Below are positions 1 to 7,481 of a stretch of DNA of 36,674 nt, in pieces (the stretch's first letter is position 1; every line of letters begins with the position of its first letter). The position numbers and the translations under genes were made by a program. Location: NCBI GenBank assembly GCA_017415005.1, contig JAFQJK010000082.1, positions 1 through 36,674 on the forward strand, in the 5' to 3' direction. The notes under the pieces are model-generated. The model ran no database searches, was not told where the DNA came from, and saw only the letters and a program-made list of their open reading frames with translations. The stretch is from Rikenellaceae bacterium (GTDB lineage Bacteria > Bacteroidota > Bacteroidia > Bacteroidales > Rikenellaceae).

Positions 1-54
1 ACATTCAACAGGTTACTTTATCTATCCGAATTTTTCCGCTATTACGCAAGTTAT

Positions 55-140
55 CACTATCTTTGACTTCGTCTTAGACAGGATGCGCCCCGGACAAGCT
101 CAAACACGTTTGGCTTGCCGCTCGGCTTTCACTATCTTTG
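55..140 (+). repeat. 75-bp promoter-bearing repeat upstream of dxs
   Basis: CACTATCTTTG occurs at 55-65 and again at 130-140, exactly 75 bases apart. The segment between them (GTCTTAGACAGGATGCGCC, then a CAAGCTCAAAC / GTTTGGCTTG inverted repeat) recurs nearly base for base, in reverse orientation, at 5675-5800. In both places the repeat lies directly upstream of a gene in the same relative orientation. It contains two short palindromes (GTCTTAGAC and the CAAAC/GTTTG arms). Because 75 is divisible by three, one frame stays open through it and falsely lengthens the dxs frame upstream to position 83. Confidence 0.85.
109..140 (+). promoter_or_regulatory. Promoter of dxs inside the repeat
   Basis: TTTG at 109-112, a 20-base spacer and TATCTTTG at 133-140 match the Bacteroidota housekeeping promoter (-33 TTTG, -7 TAnnTTTG). 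The dxs ATG at 161 lies about 20 bases beyond the -7 element, so the leader would be short. A second TATCTTTG at 58-65 has no good TTTG partner. Confidence 0.7.
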
Positions 141-160
141 TTGTTCGATTTGGCAAACCG

Positions 161-2044
161 ATGACCGAGCACGACTATAAATACCTCCACCAGATCAATT
201 CGCCGGCCGACCTCAAGAAACTGTCGCCCGACGAGCTGCCGGCTTACTGCGATGAGCTCCGGCATTTCATCATCGACCAGCTCGCAGCCAATCCCGGCCA
301 TCTGGGATCGAGCCTCGGCGTGATCGAGTTGACCGTGGCGCTGCACTACCTTTACGATACCCCCGACGACAAGTTGGTGTGGGATGTGGGGCACCAGGCC
401 TATGCCCACAAGATCATCACCGGACGCCGCGATCAGTTCTCGACCAACCGCCGCCTGGGAGGGCTCAGCGGCTTCCCGCGCATGTCCGAGAGCCCGTACG
501 ATGCTTTCGGCACAGGCCACTCGTCGACCTCAATATCGGCCGCGTTGGGGATCGCTGTGGCCTCACAGCTCCGGGGCGAGGGGCGTAAGGTGGTGGCCGT
601 GATCGGCGACGGGGCGCTCACGGGGGGGCTTGCGTTCGAGGGGCTCAACAACGCGGGGGCGGCCAACACCGACATCCTCGTGATCCTGAACGACAACAAT
701 ATGTCGATCGACAAGAATGTCGGGGCGATGAAGGAGTACCTGCTCGGTATCTCGACCTCGGCGCGGTACAACCGGCTGAAGGACCGCACGTGGAACGTGC
801 TCGGGCGCATGCCGTCGCTGCGCCGCTTTATTCAGAAGGTGGGTAACGGGCTCAAGCACGGCTTCCTGCAACAGAGCAATCTGTTCGAGGGGCTGCATTT
901 TCGCTATTTCGGACCGGTCGACGGCCACGACGTGCGTGCGCTCACGCGAGTGATCGGCGACCTCAAGCGGTTGCCGGGTCCCAAACTGCTGCACGTGGTG
1001 ACGGTCAAGGGCAAGGGCTATGCGCCGGCTGAGCGCGACCAGGCGCTCTGGCACGCTCCGGGGCGCTTCAACCCCGAGACGGGCGAGCTCCTTTCGAGTG
1101 TCCCCGAGGGGTGCCCGCCCCGTTTCCAGGACGTGTTCGGCCATACGGTGCTCGAGCTGGCGCGCCGCGATCCGCGCATTGTGGGCATTACGCCCGCCAT
1201 GCCGACCGGCTGCTCGCTCAGTATCATGATGGAGGCGATGCCCGAGCGGTGCTTCGATGTGGGGATCGCCGAGGGCCATGCCGTGACTTTCGCTGCGGGC
1301 CTGGCTGCGACGGGCCTCGTTCCGTTCTGCAATATCTACTCGTCGTTCATGCAGCGGGCCTATGACAATGTGATCCACGACGTGGCGATCCAGGGACTCA
1401 ATGTGGTTATGTGCCTTGACCGGGCGGGCGTGGTCGGCGAGGACGGCGCTACGCACCACGGCGTGTTCGACATCGCTGCGCTGCGCCCGGTGCCGGGCCT
1501 CATCATCTCGTCGCCGATGGACGAGCCCGAGCTGCGTCGGCTGATGATGACGGCCACCGGGGGGTACGGGGCTTTCGTGATCCGCTATCCGCGCGGTCGC
1601 GGCGTGACGCCCGACTGGGAGTGTCCGCTCGAGGCGGTTCCGGTGGGGCGGGGGCGCCTGCTGCGTGAGGGGAGCGACCTGGCGGTCATTTCATTCGGCC
1701 CGGTGGGCAACGATGCCGCCGCCGCGATCGACCGGGCGGCTGTCGACGGGATCTCGGCCGCGCATGTCGACCTGCGCTTTGTCAAGCCGCTCGACGCGAA
1801 GCTGCTTCGCTACGTGGCCGAGCGCTTCGACCGGATCGTTACGGTCGAGGACGGTGTCGTCAGCGGCGGCATGGGGAGTGCAGTGCTTGAGTGGATGAAT
1901 GCCCATGGCTTTACGCCCCGTATCGAGATGCTCGGTGTGCCCGACACGTTCGTCGAGCACGGCACTCCGGCCCAGCTCCGCAGGCTTTGCGGATACGATA
2001 CCGACGGGATACTTGCCAGGATCAGGGCGATTGCGGCAGAGTAG
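161..2044 (+). CDS. dxs: 1-deoxy-D-xylulose-5-phosphate synthase
   Basis: Dxs condenses pyruvate with glyceraldehyde 3-phosphate, using thiamine diphosphate, to make DXP. This is the first step of the MEP isoprenoid pathway and also feeds thiamine and pyridoxal synthesis. It is a cytosolic enzyme. The 627-residue product has the expected length and order: an N-terminal GHLGSSLG segment, the thiamine-diphosphate GDG...N motif (GDGALTGG followed by NDNNMSI), a central transketolase-type pyrimidine domain with the [15 protein letters not shown] segment, and a C-terminal transketolase domain. I chose the ATG at 161 because the frame upstream of it is the 75-bp promoter repeat, and the product then begins MTEHDYKYL, close to the usual Dxs start. 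It appears to be transcribed alone; the next gene is tRNA-Leu with its own promoter. Confidence 0.97.
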   Translation: MTEHDYKYLHQINSPADLKKLSPDELPAYCDELRHFIIDQLAANPGHLGSSLGVIELTVALHYLYDTPDDKLVWDVGHQAYAHKIITGRRDQFSTNRRLGGLSGFPRMSESPYDAFGTGHSSTSISAALGIAVASQLRGEGRKVVAVIGDGALTGGLAFEGLNNAGAANTDILVILNDNNMSIDKNVGAMKEYLLGISTSARYNRLKDRTWNVLGRMPSLRRFIQKVGNGLKHGFLQQSNLFEGLHFRYFGPVDGHDVRALTRVIGDLKRLPGPKLLHVVTVKGKGYAPAERDQALWHAPGRFNPETGELLSSVPEGCPPRFQDVFGHTVLELARRDPRIVGITPAMPTGCSLSIMMEAMPERCFDVGIAEGHAVTFAAGLAATGLVPFCNIYSSFMQRAYDNVIHDVAIQGLNVVMCLDRAGVVGEDGATHHGVFDIAALRPVPGLIISSPMDEPELRRLMMTATGGYGAFVIRYPRGRGVTPDWECPLEAVPVGRGRLLREGSDLAVISFGPVGNDAAAAIDRAAVDGISAAHVDLRFVKPLDAKLLRYVAERFDRIVTVEDGVVSGGMGSAVLEWMNAHGFTPRIEMLGVPDTFVEHGTPAQLRRLCGYDTDGILARIRAIAAE

Positions 2045-2132
2045 GCTGGCCCGGTCCATTCCACTCCGGCTGCGCTTCTGAGCCGGCCGGCGGTGTTTTC
2101 TCCTGAAATCCGGGGTTCCGAGGCCCGATCCG

Positions 2133-2163
2133 TTTGCAAATAATCAATTTATGCGTATCTTTG
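2133..2163 (+). promoter_or_regulatory. Promoter of tRNA-Leu
   Basis: TTTG at 2133-2136, exactly 19 bases, then TATCTTTG at 2156-2163. This is the cleanest consensus Bacteroidota promoter in the window, placed 22 bases before the mature tRNA 5' end. Confidence 0.85.
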
Positions 2164-2185
2164 CTCCTCGCAAAACCACGCTTGC

Positions 2186-2269
2186 GCCCGGATGGCGGAA
2201 TTGGTAGACGCGTTGGTCTCAAACACCAATGGCTGCAAGGCTGTGCCGGTTCGATCCCGGCTCCGGGTA
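2186..2269 (+). tRNA. tRNA-Leu (anticodon CAA)
   Basis: An 84-nt class II tRNA. The acceptor arm GCCCGGA pairs with TCCGGGT (the first pair is G-U), the D-arm has GGCGGAATTGGTAGAC typical of leucine tRNAs, and the anticodon stem TTGGT/ACCAA closes a loop CTCAAAC that reads CAA. A variable arm and a GGTTCGATCC T-arm follow. The discriminator base is A and CCA is not encoded, as is usual in Bacteroidota. It reads UUG codons. Confidence 0.95.
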
Positions 2270-2274
2270 CTGGT

Positions 2275-2310
2275 AACGCCGGTTAATCTGTGGATTAACC
2301 GGCGTTTTTT
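2275..2310 (+). terminator. Intrinsic terminator after tRNA-Leu
   Basis: A perfect 14-bp hairpin (AACGCCGGTTAATC, loop TGTG, GATTAACCGGCGTT) runs straight into six T residues. It lies five bases after the tRNA. Confidence 0.93.
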
Positions 2311-2371
2311 GTTTTTGGATGTGTCGGGTCTCGATAGGGGTGTCCGGGTGCCGCATGTTTAACAACCCGGT

Positions 2372-2992
2372 TTAGCCCAGCTTGTCGATTTCTCCTTTCA
2401 TGATGAACGGTATGCTTTGCCTGATCTTCCCGATCGGCCAGTCCCACCATTGCATTGTTTGCAGTGCTGCGATGGTTTTTTCGTCGAACCGAGGCCGTAT
2501 GGCTCTGGCAGGCACTCCTCCCACGATCGTGTACGGGGCGACGTCCTTGGTTACGACGGCCCCGGCGGCGACGACCGCGCCGTTGCCGATGGTCACTCCG
2601 GCCATGATGAGTGCACCGTAGCCGATCCACACGTCGTTGCCGAGCGTGATATCGCCTTTGTTATCCCATGCCGAGGTTACGTCCTTTTTGTCCAGTCCCC
2701 ATTCTTCGTAGAATAGCGGGAAGGTGTAGTTCGATAGAGAGCTCAGCGTGTGGTTGGCGCTGTTGAAAAGGAATTTGGCGCCGCAGGCGATCGAGCAGAA
2801 CTTGCCGATCACCAGCCTGTCCCGGTTGATGGGGTAGTGGTACAGGACATTGTTTCTCTCGAAGTCGGCGGGATCGTTCACAAAATCATTGTATATCGTG
2901 TAATCCCCGACCGTGATGTTGGGATTTTGGATCACCGTGTTCAGATAAACCGTCCGGGTGTCTTGCGTGCGTGGGTAAGTTTTCGTGTTCAT
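2372..2992 (-). CDS. CatB/Vat-type hexapeptide O-acetyltransferase
   Basis: A 206-residue left-handed beta-helix acetyltransferase of the xenobiotic acetyltransferase group (VatD, CatB and relatives), which moves an acetyl group from acetyl-CoA to a hydroxyl on chloramphenicol, streptogramin A or an unknown acceptor. Visible features are a hexapeptide-repeat body ([20 protein letters not shown]), the NSANHT motif whose His81 matches the catalytic histidine of the family, and the VGGVPAR turn with a C-terminal helical tail. The start at 2992 gives [10 protein letters not shown] and the usual family length; the frame continues upstream without any similarity. Many Bacteroidota carry chromosomal members that act on polysaccharides or unknown substrates, so drug resistance should not be assumed. 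It is flanked by noncoding DNA and has no obvious partner genes. Confidence 0.85.
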   Translation of the reverse strand: MNTKTYPRTQDTRTVYLNTVIQNPNITVGDYTIYNDFVNDPADFERNNVLYHYPINRDRLVIGKFCSIACGAKFLFNSANHTLSSLSNYTFPLFYEEWGLDKKDVTSAWDNKGDITLGNDVWIGYGALIMAGVTIGNGAVVAAGAVVTKDVAPYTIVGGVPARAIRPRFDEKTIAALQTMQWWDWPIGKIRQSIPFIMKGEIDKLG

Positions 2993-3366
2993 CGTGTTTG
3001 ATGTGTTGATGCCCTGATCGGTGCAGCCGTTTTTTCTGCCCGTATCCTGATCCTGCCAGCTTCCGGCTCTTCCCGGGTATCGGGGGCGTTCTGCTCGTAT
3101 ATGTGGGTGCAGGAATATGTTGTCGGTGTCGGTACGCTCCTGGGTGTGGTGCCGGACTTTGGGACGACGGCCCGCTGCTCCGCCCGCGCTCCCCGCCGAC
3201 ACCGTGAGACCTGGCAGCTATAGGCGGTTGGTTCCGGTCCGGCTTTAGGATGGTCGTCCGATGCGTTATATTGCGCGGTCCTGTCCGGGTAGCGGCTCCG
3301 GACGGGAACGGGGCAGCGGATCGCGCGGTGAAAGCCTGCGTATGCTTCGGGATGAGGCATTCTCTG
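2993..3366. other. Intergenic, no gene seen
   Basis: This 374-base gap lies between the acetyltransferase start and the pyrophosphatase stop, both on the minus strand. Open frames here are GC-rich shadows with no recognisable domain. I found no clear -7 element for the acetyltransferase. Confidence 0.6.
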
Positions 3367-3996
3367 CTACTCCAGCAGCGGCCTGATCTCCGTGTTGTAG
3401 TCCTCGGCCGAGCGGCGGATGATGTCGTATGCGGTCTGGCGGCCGTATGTGCCGGTGAGAACCATGCGCGGCTGGCGGTCGCCGGGCATGTCCTTGTAGG
3501 TGGTGAAGTAGTGCAGCAGCCGTTTCACGATGGCCTCGGGCACCTGGCTGATGTCGGTGTACTGCCCGTAGATCATGTCATTCTTGAGCACGGCGATGAT
3601 CTTGTCGTCGGCCTGCACATGGTCGAGCAGGCCGAATCCCCCGATGGGCCGTACCTGGGCGATGATGTCGCCGTGCGTCACCTCTTTCTCGGTCAGCACG
3701 CAGATGTCGAGCGGGTCGTGGTCGCCCTCGATGTCGTCACGCCCGAGCGCGGCGTTGGTCAGCTCGGCCACCTTCCTGCCGCAGTAGGTCTGCGGGACGA
3801 AGCCGTACAGGGCCGGGACGATGTTCGAGAACTGTTGGGGCCGGTCGATCGACAGGTATCCCGATGCCTTGTCGACCTCGTATTTCACGGTGTCCGACGA
3901 TACGATCTCGATAAATGCGGTCAGTTCTTCCGGGGCGTTCTTCCCGATCTCGATCCCATGCCAGGGGTGTGCCTTGTGCTTGCGGTATCTCATCAT
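3367..3996 (-). CDS. ppa: Soluble inorganic pyrophosphatase (family I)
   Basis: Hydrolyses pyrophosphate to two phosphates and so pulls forward nucleotide, aminoacyl-tRNA and polymer synthesis in the cytosol. The 209-residue protein carries the family I signature GDHDPLDICV, in which Asp92, Asp94 and Asp97 would bind the metal ions, and a KYE motif at residues 38-40. These are typical of the bacterial/plant-type family. Two adjacent ATG codons (3996 and 3993) are both possible starts. The 28 in-frame residues upstream are not family-like. No Shine-Dalgarno is seen; the sequence before the ATG is A-rich, which is normal in this phylum. It appears to be a single-gene unit. Confidence 0.95.
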   Translation of the reverse strand: MMRYRKHKAHPWHGIEIGKNAPEELTAFIEIVSSDTVKYEVDKASGYLSIDRPQQFSNIVPALYGFVPQTYCGRKVAELTNAALGRDDIEGDHDPLDICVLTEKEVTHGDIIAQVRPIGGFGLLDHVQADDKIIAVLKNDMIYGQYTDISQVPEAIVKRLLHYFTTYKDMPGDRQPRMVLTGTYGRQTAYDIIRRSAEDYNTEIRPLLE

Positions 3997-4108
3997 GGTG
4001 GTTTGTTTTCTGTTCGATCCGGCAACCCCGGTGCCAAAGCCGCATTTGCGCGCTGCGAAAGTATGGCCGCCCCGGGACACCTGGGCCGGGCGTCAATGGC
4101 GTATATGA

Positions 4109-4116
4109 CAAAAATA
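4109..4116 (-). promoter_or_regulatory. Possible -7 element of ppa
   Basis: TATTTTTG on the minus strand fits TAnnTTTG and would give a leader of about 105 bases. No TTTG lies at the expected distance upstream, so support is weak. Confidence 0.4.
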
Positions 4117-4125
4117 GGGTATTAA

Positions 4126-4510
4126 CCGGAATATCCGGCGTCCCGGTACGATTTTGTCCCGGCGTTGCGCTTCATCCGGTAAAGGCTCCCTCTTGCGGTG
4201 CCTCGCCGTCGCTCCAGTTGCCTTTCCCTGCTTTTTTCTGCTCTCCTCCTTATTTGCATGCCTGGCCTTTCTTTCGTTTTTTTGTCCCTCCGTCCCGCTG
4301 CCCCGCAGTCTTCCTTCATTTTCCGGTGTTTTTCCCCGCAGCCGGCCTCGATCCCCTCCGTCCCGTCAATCCTTATCCATGCTTCGTCCCGCAGCCCGTT
4401 CCGGCCTCCAGTACCTCCCGGCGGCTCGTCGCCCGGGGGAGGCCTGTCGGCGGATACTGTCCTGAAGACTGTTTCGCCGTCCGGCGGGGCGTTGTGCTTT
4501 GCCAGATGCC
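4126..4510. other. Pyrimidine-rich intergenic DNA, no gene seen
   Basis: About 385 bases between the ppa promoter region and the AlkZ-like stop. The plus strand is strongly C/T-rich from roughly 4210 to 4350, with runs of T and of CCTCC-type words. Short frames on both strands have no domain signal. Confidence 0.6.
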
Positions 4511-5578
4511 TTACTGCCGTCCGGCGAATGCCCGGAAGCGCGCCTGCGCCTCCTTGAGCCGTGTGTCATCGAGTGCCGGATGCGACTCGAAGACCGATAC
4601 GTCCGTTCCTGTCGCCTTGCGCTGGGCTGCCGGGTCCCAGTTGCCGACGATGCGTCCGTCGCAGAGCACCACGGGCTTGAAGATGCCCCAGTTGTTGAAC
4701 GCCTTGGGCTGATGCTCGGCGGCCAGCGCGTCGCACCGGTCCTTGTAGCCGATCAGGTACTCGTCGTAGGCGGGCAGCAGGTGGATGGCGCCGCCCCGCG
4801 CTGCCGGGCAGTCGCGGTGGAGATATAGCGTGCGCCCGGCCGTCTGTTCTGCGACCAGCTCGCTGCCGGCCAGCGCTATGGCCTCGCGCGTTTCGGTCAG
4901 CGAGAGTCCCGACCACCAGACGAAATCGGCTTCCGAGGCCGGTCCGTGGCTGCGGAAGTAGCGCCGGGCCAGGGTCCCCAGTGCTTCCTCACGGGGCAGC
5001 TCCCGTGCGTGCGGCGCCCGCTCGCTGAGCAGGGCATAAGTGTTCGAACTTCCCCTGTCGGCCCCGCTGCAGACGATCGCATCGTTCTCGGCGAGCATCA
5101 GAAAGTGGGTCACTTGCCGGTTCTCGGCCTCGATGCCCGCTGCGGCGAGCTCCTCGCCGATCTCCTGCCGGGTCAGGTGTCGCCCGCCTTCGAGCATGCG
5201 GACGATCTGCTCGCAGGCCCGGGCGCAGAGCCGGTCCGAAATATCGAACCCGTGCCCTTTGCCGAGCGACGTATAGGCTGATCGAAGGCGTTTGCGCGAG
5301 AGCGCAAGCATCCAGCGTATATCGTCGGCCGCTACGAGGTGCCATGTGGGGCGCATGACGTGCGTGCGCAGGATCTCGCCTCGGGCGAGCGCTCCGTCCA
5401 CGGCCGCTGCTTCCGGGTGGCGGAGCCTGAGCCCCACGGCCCACCGGGCCATTGCAGGGGCCTGTGCCTGCATGGCGCCCATCCAGGCCACGAGTTCCGC
5501 GGGATGGTCGAATCCGGGGCGGGTGAGCTGTTGCGCGGCCATGCGCAGGGCGGTGACAGGGGGGTGCTTTGTCTTCAT
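4511..5578 (-). CDS. AlkZ/YcaQ-like winged-helix DNA glycosylase
   Basis: A 355-residue member of the HTH_42 (AlkZ/AlkX, formerly DUF1006) superfamily. Known members are monofunctional DNA glycosylases that remove alkylated bases or unhook interstrand cross-links; the family can also protect producers of DNA-alkylating natural products. The QAQ triplet at residues 37-39 (GAMQAQAP) matches the family's catalytic Q-x-Q motif. MRPTWHLVAADD and the C-terminal LCDGRIVGNWD segment are also characteristic. The ATG at 5578 was chosen because the frame upstream runs through the promoter repeat and has no homology. Whether the substrate is N-alkylpurine or a cross-link cannot be told. No natural-product genes are nearby, so a general repair role is more likely. 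Confidence 0.85.
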   Translation of the reverse strand: MKTKHPPVTALRMAAQQLTRPGFDHPAELVAWMGAMQAQAPAMARWAVGLRLRHPEAAAVDGALARGEILRTHVMRPTWHLVAADDIRWMLALSRKRLRSAYTSLGKGHGFDISDRLCARACEQIVRMLEGGRHLTRQEIGEELAAAGIEAENRQVTHFLMLAENDAIVCSGADRGSSNTYALLSERAPHARELPREEALGTLARRYFRSHGPASEADFVWWSGLSLTETREAIALAGSELVAEQTAGRTLYLHRDCPAARGGAIHLLPAYDEYLIGYKDRCDALAAEHQPKAFNNWGIFKPVVLCDGRIVGNWDPAAQRKATGTDVSVFESHPALDDTRLKEAQARFRAFAGRQ

Positions 5579-5691
5579 GTGCGTGCGGGTTGCGGCTTCC
5601 TGCCCCGGAGCCTCCGGCCAGAGATAGCGAAGCCGGGAACGATCGAGGATCTGTTTTTCCGGCGGATTGCCGGGGCGCATCCTGTTTTCTG

Positions 5692-5723
5692 CAAAGATAG
5701 TGAAAGCCGAGAGGCAAGCCAAA
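5692..5723 (-). promoter_or_regulatory. Proximal promoter of the alkZ-like gene, in repeat
   Basis: On the minus strand TTTG (5723-5720), 20 bases, then TATCTTTG (5699-5692), about 115 bases before the ATG. This is the same geometry as the dxs promoter. Confidence 0.65.
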
Positions 5724-5766
5724 CCTGTTTGAGCTTGTCCGAGGCGCATCCTGTCTAAGACAGAGT

Positions 5767-5798
5767 CAAAGATAGTGAAAGCCGAGAGGCAAGCCAAA
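5767..5798 (-). promoter_or_regulatory. Distal promoter in the next repeat unit
   Basis: On the minus strand TTTG (5798-5795), 20 bases, then TATCTTTG (5774-5767). It lies exactly one unit upstream of the proximal promoter and is a second complete consensus. Confidence 0.6.
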
Positions 5799-6138
5799 CG
5801 TGTTTGAGCTTGTGCGAGGCGCACCTTATCTAAATCTAAGACAACTTCAAGGATGGTGAAAGGTAAGAGCGAACGGAGGAGACCTGTTTGCCTAAAGATT
5901 GCCGAGCCGTATCCTGTCTTTTGCAAAGACAGCGCAAATCCGGTGTTGGCGCGACGCCGTTTCCGTCAGGAACGCTTTGCCTGCCGGTCCGGAGATGGTC
6001 TGTTGCCATACGGGCTGGTGCCAGCAAAGGGGCCGGGCGCTGCGCTGCCGTTCTCCGCAGAGTTAGGTTTCCGTGGGGGAGGGGCAGTCCGGGGAGTAGC
6101 GTCCCGGGCGGTCCTGCTCGGTGAGGCCCGGTCCTATG

Positions 6139-6173
6139 TCAAAGCATCCGTCCCAGGGAGACGGATGCTTTGA
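6139..6173 (-). terminator. Strong hairpin after the btuBG operon
   Basis: A perfect 14-bp stem (TCAAAGCATCCGTC and its complement) with a 7-base loop lies 46 bases past the btuG stop. There is no long T run, but the stem ends in AAA/TTT. It probably ends the B12 operon and shields the alkZ-like gene. Confidence 0.6.
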
Positions 6174-6218
6174 TGTGTGACGGTCCTGTCCGTGTTGTCG
6201 CGTCCCGGCGCGTCCCGC

Positions 6219-7481
6219 CTATTTTTTTACTCCTCCGGTTCCGCTCCCCCCTGTCGGGGCATCCGCTCCGCGCTCTCTGCCTGCTTCGTTTTTTCCTTCT
6301 TCCCCGAGCGGCTGCAACTTATACGGGGTGAAGACGATGTGGGCCGGGATGTCGCCCGTGGTGACCGACCACTTCTTGCGCCCGTCGGGCCCGAAGCAGT
6401 AGAGCGTCCCGGGCGTCACATAGTCTTTGGCGTCGGTGGCGAATATCTCGTGCGTGTTGGGGTTGACGGCCACGCCGTAAGGTATCTTGATCAGCTTCTG
6501 GGTGCCGTCGGTGATGAAGTTGCGCGAGACCACCCGCCGGGTCCGCGTATCGACAATGGCATACGTGACCGTGTTGCGCTCGGTGATCCAGCTCCACTCG
6601 GTGCTATAGACGTAGAGCGAGTCGCCGCAGCGGGTCATGTTGCTGTTGGCCAGCAGCGGCAGCGAGTCGATCACCCGGTCGGTCTGCGAGTCGATGACGA
6701 ACGTTTTGGAGCCGGTGCGTTTGTAGTCGCCCCGCGAGCTGACCCATATCTGGCCGTAGCGGTCGAGCTCGAGCCGGTGCAGGTTGATCGCCACGTCGAT
6801 CTTCTTGATCTCGCGGAAGTCGCGCAGGTCGATCACCGAGACCGTGCGGTCGTAGTCGGGCACCCGATAGCCGCCCGAGTTGGCCACGTAGAGCTTGTCG
6901 CCGACGATCGCCATCTCCTCGGGCTGGTAGCCCACCACGCAGGTGTCGAGTACCTGCAGCGTGGCCGTGTCGACCTTGGCCACGTACCCGAGCCGGGCGT
7001 TGGGGTCGATCTTGACGGGTCCGGCATACGAGCTGACATAGGCATAGCGGTCTTTGAAAACGATATACCGGCAGTTGGGGATCGACACCACACCGATGTG
7101 CCGGGCGGTGTGTGCGTCCATCACCTCGACGAAGTGCGAGCAGTTGACGACCGCGTAGAGCCGGTGGCCGTAGATCTGGATGTCGTTGCCCACGTCGCCC
7201 AGCTCCTTGACCACGCCGGGGTTGCGCTCGGCATAGATGTTCCGTGTGTAGACGCCGGTCTCGTAGTCGAAGTAGTCGAGCGTCGCCTTGTTGCTGCCCA
7301 TGTTGCCCTCGTTGAGCAGGAAGAACCCCTTGACGGGTCCCTTGACGTCTTCGAAGATCACCTGGGTGCTGGTCGACCGGACGATCTCGTCGTCCTTGCG
7401 GCAGCCGCCGAGCGCGGCTGCGAGGGCCAGCGCGGCGAGGACGTATGCGGCGCGGTGCCGCGTAAATTCGTGTCGTATCAT
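6219..7481 (-). CDS. btuG: BtuG-like surface lipoprotein, B12-binding beta-propeller
   Basis: A 420-residue lipoprotein of the YncE/DUF5074 beta-propeller type. In gut Bacteroides the BtuG partner of BtuB sits on the cell surface, binds cobalamin extremely tightly and hands it to the receptor. Support: a lipobox ending in Cys27 (AALGGC) followed by R-K-D-D, which fits the Bacteroidota surface-export signal; repeated propeller blades (YVANSGGY, VSVIDLRDFREIKKI, YAIVDTRTRRVVSR, and others); and its place after a riboswitch-controlled receptor. Its ATG overlaps the btuB stop (ATGA), so the two are probably translationally coupled. The last 28 or so residues are a Gly/Glu/Arg-rich low-complexity tail beyond the propeller. 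B12 binding is inferred from context and family, not from identified contact residues. Confidence 0.85.
   Translation of the reverse strand: MIRHEFTRHRAAYVLAALALAAALGGCRKDDEIVRSTSTQVIFEDVKGPVKGFFLLNEGNMGSNKATLDYFDYETGVYTRNIYAERNPGVVKELGDVGNDIQIYGHRLYAVVNCSHFVEVMDAHTARHIGVVSIPNCRYIVFKDRYAYVSSYAGPVKIDPNARLGYVAKVDTATLQVLDTCVVGYQPEEMAIVGDKLYVANSGGYRVPDYDRTVSVIDLRDFREIKKIDVAINLHRLELDRYGQIWVSSRGDYKRTGSKTFVIDSQTDRVIDSLPLLANSNMTRCGDSLYVYSTEWSWITERNTVTYAIVDTRTRRVVSRNFITDGTQKLIKIPYGVAVNPNTHEIFATDAKDYVTPGTLYCFGPDGRKKWSVTTGDIPAHIVFTPYKLQPLGEEGKNEAGRERGADAPTGGSGTGGVKK

Larger units (their letters stand above)
5675..5940 (-). repeat. Tandem 75-bp promoter-bearing repeats upstream of the alkZ-like gene
   Basis: On the minus strand two well-conserved units are read: TATCTTTG at 5767-5774 and again at 5692-5699, 75 bases apart, each preceded by the CTCAAACA(C/G)GTTTGGCTTGCC block. 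A third, decayed unit can be followed to about 5940 (TATCCTGTCTTTTGCAAAGAC and scattered matches). The units are close matches to the one upstream of dxs at 55-140. The differences are point changes in the first palindrome and in the CAAAC/GTTTG loop. Confidence 0.85.
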
